Positions 54,937 to 58,310 of a stretch of DNA of 58,310 nucleotides are shown here, piece after piece; position 1 is the first letter of the stretch, and every line of letters begins with the position of its first letter. The notes under the pieces are model-generated. The model did not search any database. It saw nothing but the letters and a program-made list of their open reading frames with translations, and was not told the origin of the DNA. The stretch comes from Rhodospirillales bacterium. Its GTDB lineage: Bacteria; Pseudomonadota; Alphaproteobacteria; Rhodospirillales; 2-12-FULL-67-15. The DNA is taken from the NCBI GenBank assembly GCA_016872535.1, contig VGZQ01000006.1, positions 1 through 58,310 of the forward strand, written 5' to 3'. A program made the translations under genes and the position numbers.

Positions 54937-56064
54937 TTACAGCGCCAGCTTGCCGAAGTGATGCTCGTAGGCGCCGCGGTAGTCGGTGGCGTTGAACATG
55001 TTGTAGTACACCACTCGCTTGGTCCACGCCTTCTGCGACTCCATGACCTTCTTCATGAACGGGTCCTTTTCGAGGACGGCGATCAGACCATCCCAGGCCT
55101 TGATCTGGGCGTCGAACACGTCCTTGGGCGTGCGCAGCACGTTGACTTTGTCCTTTTCGCGTAGTTCGACCAGATCCTTCGAATAGTAGTCCATACCCTT
55201 CCACTCGTTGGCGGAAGAAATGGCTTCGGCGCCGTACTGCAGGATCGCTTGATGTTCCTTCGGCAGGGCGTTGTACTTGGTCCTGTTGAACATGAGTTCG
55301 AAGTACTCGGTCGCCTGATGGTGGCTGCCCATCATGTAGTTCTTAGCGACGTCCTGGGCGCCGAAGCGGCGGTCCGAGGTCGGGTTGTTGAACTCGAACG
55401 CGTCGATCACGCCCTTTTCCATGGCCGGCACGATTTCACCGCCCGGAAGCTGCGCGACCGCCAGGCCCATGGCCTGCATCAGATCGGCGGCGAGGCCGAC
55501 GGTGCGGTACTTGAGGCCCTTCATGTCGGCCATGCTTTTCACCGGCTTCTTGAACCAGCCGAGCGGCTGCGTCGGCATCGGCATGGCGAAGAAGCTCTTG
55601 ATGTTGACCTTCATGATCTGGGTCTGGAGCTCGTCGAACAGCTCCTTGCCGCCGCCGTTGTGGATCCAGCCGAGGCCTTCGTTGGCGTTGAAGCCGAACA
55701 CAGGGCCGGTGCCGAACAGCGAGGCGGCCTTGTGCTTGCCGTACCAGTAGACCGTCACGGTGTGAGCCGCGTCGATCTGGCCGCCATGGACGCCGTCGAA
55801 CACCTGGAAGGGATGCACGACCGAGCCGCCGACCAGATAGTCGATCTTGAGCCGGCCGCCGCCCATCTCGTTGACGCGCTTGACGTAGTCCTCTGCCATT
55901 TCGTTGAACACGTCCTTGGCGCCCCACGAGCCCTGCATCTTGAAAACCGCGGTCTGCGCGCGGCTGACGTTGGGCATCGCGATGGTCGCGGCGGTCGCGC
56001 CCGCAGCAACGGCGCCCGCGCGCAGGAACTTGCGGCGAGAATAGTTTTTGTCGATCTTGGTCAT
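54937..56064 (-). CDS. dctP: TRAP transporter binding protein with Tat signal (second system)
   Basis: A 375-residue periplasmic binding protein. The N-terminus has a twin-arginine motif (NYSRRKFLRAG), a hydrophobic region and a cleavage site near MPNVSRAQ (about 40), so it is exported folded, as in the Tat-type DctP subclass. Ligand-binding landmarks are GGSVVHPFQVFDGVHGGQID near 80, YRTVGLAADLMQAMG near 178 and VIDAFEFNNPTSDRRFG near 210. ATG 56064 has GGGAGGA at the right distance; ATG 56070 is too close to it. The hydroxy- or keto-acid ligand cannot be named. Confidence 0.92.
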   Translation of the reverse strand: MTKIDKNYSRRKFLRAGAVAAGATAATIAMPNVSRAQTAVFKMQGSWGAKDVFNEMAEDYVKRVNEMGGGRLKIDYLVGGSVVHPFQVFDGVHGGQIDAAHTVTVYWYGKHKAASLFGTGPVFGFNANEGLGWIHNGGGKELFDELQTQIMKVNIKSFFAMPMPTQPLGWFKKPVKSMADMKGLKYRTVGLAADLMQAMGLAVAQLPGGEIVPAMEKGVIDAFEFNNPTSDRRFGAQDVAKNYMMGSHHQATEYFELMFNRTKYNALPKEHQAILQYGAEAISSANEWKGMDYYSKDLVELREKDKVNVLRTPKDVFDAQIKAWDGLIAVLEKDPFMKKVMESQKAWTKRVVYYNMFNATDYRGAYEHHFGKLAL

Positions 56065-56287
56065 ATCCATTCCTCCCAGTTGTCGATGGTTGCCCGGAAC
56101 GGGCAAGGATAGAGCCCTTTGGTGCAGCTTGACGCGCCTTCCGGGCCTTCTGAAACGCCCGCAAAGCGGCGGTCGTTGGGGGCGTACTTTCGGCCATTTG
56201 CCACGCCATCGCAAGAGGTTTCGGGCTCTTTGGATGCAATGCAAATGCCGTCGAAGGATTACATCAGCGGGCTCTGATGAAGGGGGA

Positions 56288-57253
56288 TTACACAACCCGG
56301 TCCGTGGGTTCGCGCCCGGCGACGATGGCGTCCATGTTGTCGAGGGCCTTGAATCCCATCGCGTTGCGGGTTTCCCGGGTGGCGCTGCCGATGTGCGGTA
56401 GAAGGAAAGTATTCCAAAGCTCGGCGTAACCGGGATGGAAGCGGGGCTCGTTGTTGAAGACATCGAGCCCGGCGGCGGCGATGTGGCCCGATTTCAGGGC
56501 GGCGATCAGGGCTTCGTCGTCGACGACGGCGCCGCGCGCGGTGTTGATCACGATCGCGCCCTTGGGCAGCAGCGCCAGCCGTTCGGCGTTCACGAGCCCG
56601 CGCGTCTCCGGGGTCGCCGGGCAGTGGATGGACAGAAACTGGGCGTGGGGCAGAAGGTCTTCCACGCGCGTATGGTAGACGGCACCTTCTTCCTGCTCGG
56701 ACGGCAGGCGATGGCGATTAAAATAATGGATTTTCATCTCGAAACCGCGCGCGCGCTTGGCGAAAATCCGCCCGACCCGGCCCATGCCGAGAATGCCGAG
56801 GATCTTGCCGGTGACCTGAGTCCCGACCATGAAGGCGGGGCTCCATTCCCGCCACTCGCCCCTCCGCATGATTCGCTCGCCCTCGGCCGCGCGCCGGGCG
56901 GCGCCGAGCATCAGCAGCATGGCGATTTCGGCGGTCGCGTCGTTGAGCACGCCGGGGGTGTTGGTGACGATCAGGCCGCGCGCTTTCGCCGCCTTGACGT
57001 CGACATGGTCGTAGCCGACCGAGAAATTGGCGATCGCCTTGACCGAGGCGGGCAGGCGCCCGATTACGTCCGCCGAAAAAATTTCCGAATGGCAGGCGAG
57101 AATGATCTCGGCACCCTCGGCAAGCCGGACCAATTCGTCGCCGGAATAGACCCGGTCCGAAGGATTGAAGCGCGGCGCGTAATCGCGCGAAAGCCGCGCC
57201 TCGACTTCGTCGGGCAACTTGCGGCAGACCAGGACGACGGGCTTGCGGGACAT
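56288..57253 (-). CDS. D-2-hydroxyacid dehydrogenase (glyoxylate/hydroxypyruvate reductase type)
   Basis: A 321-residue NAD(P)-dependent enzyme. The nucleotide loop is GILGMGRVGRIFAKRARGF; the catalytic Arg lies in NTARGAVVDDEAL, the Glu in DVFNNEPRFHPGY and the His in LPHIGSATRETR. This is the pattern of D-glycerate dehydrogenases and glyoxylate reductases. It is divergent from malyl-CoA lyase, which makes glyoxylate, giving a plausible shared pathway. GAGGAG precedes the ATG. Confidence 0.88.
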   Translation of the reverse strand: MSRKPVVLVCRKLPDEVEARLSRDYAPRFNPSDRVYSGDELVRLAEGAEIILACHSEIFSADVIGRLPASVKAIANFSVGYDHVDVKAAKARGLIVTNTPGVLNDATAEIAMLLMLGAARRAAEGERIMRRGEWREWSPAFMVGTQVTGKILGILGMGRVGRIFAKRARGFEMKIHYFNRHRLPSEQEEGAVYHTRVEDLLPHAQFLSIHCPATPETRGLVNAERLALLPKGAIVINTARGAVVDDEALIAALKSGHIAAAGLDVFNNEPRFHPGYAELWNTFLLPHIGSATRETRNAMGFKALDNMDAIVAGREPTDRVV

Positions 57254-57448
57254 GACGAGGACTCCTCGGAGAAAAACTTCTGCGGCATCCGACCGCGAGA
57301 TTCCCACCCGTTCGGGGTGGCGCTCGCTCGGCGGGGGTCAGACCCTAATCGCGGGTAGGTCGGGTGACAAGGCAGCGTTAGGCGATCGCGGCTTGCAATG
57401 ACGCGCCGCGTGCGGCATTTTCCGCGCCGCAAACCAGGAGCAGCCCCC

Positions 57449-58310
57449 ATGAGTTTCACCCTTGTCGAACAATGTCCGGCGCGGCTCAACCGCAGCGAAT
57501 TGGCGGTGCCGGGATCGAACGCGCGGTTTCTCGAAAAGGCGCCGGCGAGCGCCGCCGACGTGATCTTTCTCGACCTCGAGGACGCGGTCGCCCCCGACGA
57601 CAAGGAACAGGCGCGCAAGAACATCATCCAGGCGCTCAACGACCTCGACTGGTCGGGGAAAACCTTGTCGATGCGCATCAACGGCCTCGATACGCATTAC
57701 ATGTACCGCGACGTGGTCGACGTGCTGGAAAAGGCACCCGGCAAGCTCGACCTGATCATGATCCCGAAGGTCGGGACCGCCGCCGATGTCTATGCGGTCG
57801 ACATGTTGGTGACACAGGTTGAGGCCGCGACCAAGGTCAGAAAACGAATCGGTTTCGAGTTGATCATCGAGACCGCGCTTGGCATGCAGAACATCAACGC
57901 CATCGCGGCGGCGAGCCGACGCAACGAATCGCTCCATTTCGGCGTCGCCGACTACGCCGCTTCGACCCGCGCGCGCACCGTCAATATCGGCGGGCCCAAC
58001 GCCGACTACGCCGTGCTGACCGATCCGGACGCGGCCAAGAAACGCGACGTCCATTGGGGCGACATGTGGCATTATCCGATTTCGCGCCTCGTGGTCGCGG
58101 CGCGGGCCAACGGGTTGCGTCCGATCGACGGCCCGTTCGGCGATATTCAGGACCTGGACGGTTATGCCGCTCAGGCCAAGCGCGCCGCGGTGCTCGGCTG
58201 CGAAGGCAAGTGGGCGATCCACCCGACGCAGATCGATCTCGCCAACACCCTGTTCAGCCCGAGCGAGGCGGAAGTAACCAAAGCACGCCGCGTGATCGAG
58301 GCGATGGAGA
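57449..58310 (+). CDS. mcl: Malyl-CoA lyase (partial, runs off the end)
   Basis: The first 287 codons of an HpcH/HpaI-fold lyase that cleaves malyl-CoA to acetyl-CoA and glyoxylate (and beta-methylmalyl-CoA in the ethylmalonyl-CoA pathway). MSFTLVEQCPARLNRSELAV, the metal region IFLDLEDAVAPDDKEQARK near 40, IMIPKVGTAADVYAVD near 103, FELIIETALGMQNI near 137 and GKWAIHPTQIDLAN near 260 match the family, as does the conserved ADYAAS. About 30 residues are missing at the C-terminus. ATG 57449 follows AGGAG. The family is active in the serine cycle and ethylmalonyl-CoA pathway of alphaproteobacteria. Confidence 0.9.
   Translation, partial: MSFTLVEQCPARLNRSELAVPGSNARFLEKAPASAADVIFLDLEDAVAPDDKEQARKNIIQALNDLDWSGKTLSMRINGLDTHYMYRDVVDVLEKAPGKLDLIMIPKVGTAADVYAVDMLVTQVEAATKVRKRIGFELIIETALGMQNINAIAAASRRNESLHFGVADYAASTRARTVNIGGPNADYAVLTDPDAAKKRDVHWGDMWHYPISRLVVAARANGLRPIDGPFGDIQDLDGYAAQAKRAAVLGCEGKWAIHPTQIDLANTLFSPSEAEVTKARRVIEAME

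Noticed and set aside
1-58310. CRISPR arrays, tRNA or rRNA genes, insertion sequences, tandem repeats
   Set aside because: No regularly spaced repeats, cloverleaf-like or rRNA-like segments or transposase-like proteins were seen on reading the gaps, all of which are short.

Overview
The window reads as chromosome from a GC-rich alphaproteobacterium, most likely a member of the Rhodospirillales or a relative. Reasons are the cobS-cobT pair next to a J-domain gene and bolA, the aroK-aroB-CorB/HlyC order, several TRAP and Tct solute-uptake operons, an NADP isocitrate dehydrogenase of the eukaryote-like type, a malyl-CoA lyase and high GC at third codon positions. I see no rRNA, tRNA, CRISPR array, transposase or phage module. 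Coding density is high: no gap exceeds about 230 bp.

Layout. 1-4178: end of a surface-polysaccharide cluster (three glycosyltransferases and an AsnB-type amidotransferase). 4315-8010: a DctPQM TRAP operon ending in a PhnD-like binding protein with no signal peptide. 8019-11371: a MarR regulator divergent from a tungsten-type aldehyde:ferredoxin oxidoreductase (AOR) operon (8-Cys ferredoxin, AOR, cupin), with a perfect palindrome just downstream of a sigma-70-like promoter. 11413-13392: a 5'-truncated class III nucleotide cyclase and a 3-hydroxyacyl-CoA dehydrogenase. 13490-17579: exported metallo-beta-lactamase-fold protein, Tat-exported dienelactone hydrolase, terminator, BON protein and a polytopic membrane protein. 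17576-22773: a selenoneine biosynthesis locus, senA, senB and senC (SelD fused to an FAD oxidoreductase), plus a glutathione transferase, split over both strands. 22969-31847: an atypical M20 peptidase facing a long minus-strand run (Tct carboxylate transporter, alpha/beta hydrolase, cytosolic-looking gamma-glutamyltransferase, small protein, diiron ferritin-like protein, HAD dehalogenase). 31945-33478: pssA and psd. 33630-35188: HxlR regulator divergent from DoxX and a beta-class GST.

35195-39965: LysM protein, LOG phosphoribohydrolase, icd, rpmB, a phytase-esterase-like exported protein and a DUF1272 protein. 39985-43915: cobT, cobS, a J-domain protein and bolA. 43920-48186: DUF2889, a CBS protein, a CorB-like transporter, aroB and aroK. 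48331-51255: a 46-residue membrane protein, a large exported protein of unknown role and xerD. 51286-56064: a second TRAP operon (Tat-exported DctP, DctQ, DctM) running into an amidase and a 57-residue membrane protein. 56288-58310: a glyoxylate/hydroxypyruvate-type 2-hydroxyacid dehydrogenase divergent from malyl-CoA lyase, which runs off the end.

The strongest functional story is selenium. SenC should make selenophosphate, SenB a selenosugar, and SenA should join selenium to hercynine. EgtD, which makes hercynine, is not in the window. The organisation is unusual: senA and senB start 26 bp apart on opposite strands, senB and senC overlap tail to tail by 47 bp, and the GST is the only gene directly upstream of senC. 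Other themes are scavenging of organic acids, redox and electrophile defence, and C2 (glyoxylate) metabolism. All functions are inferred from sequence motifs and context; no search was run.
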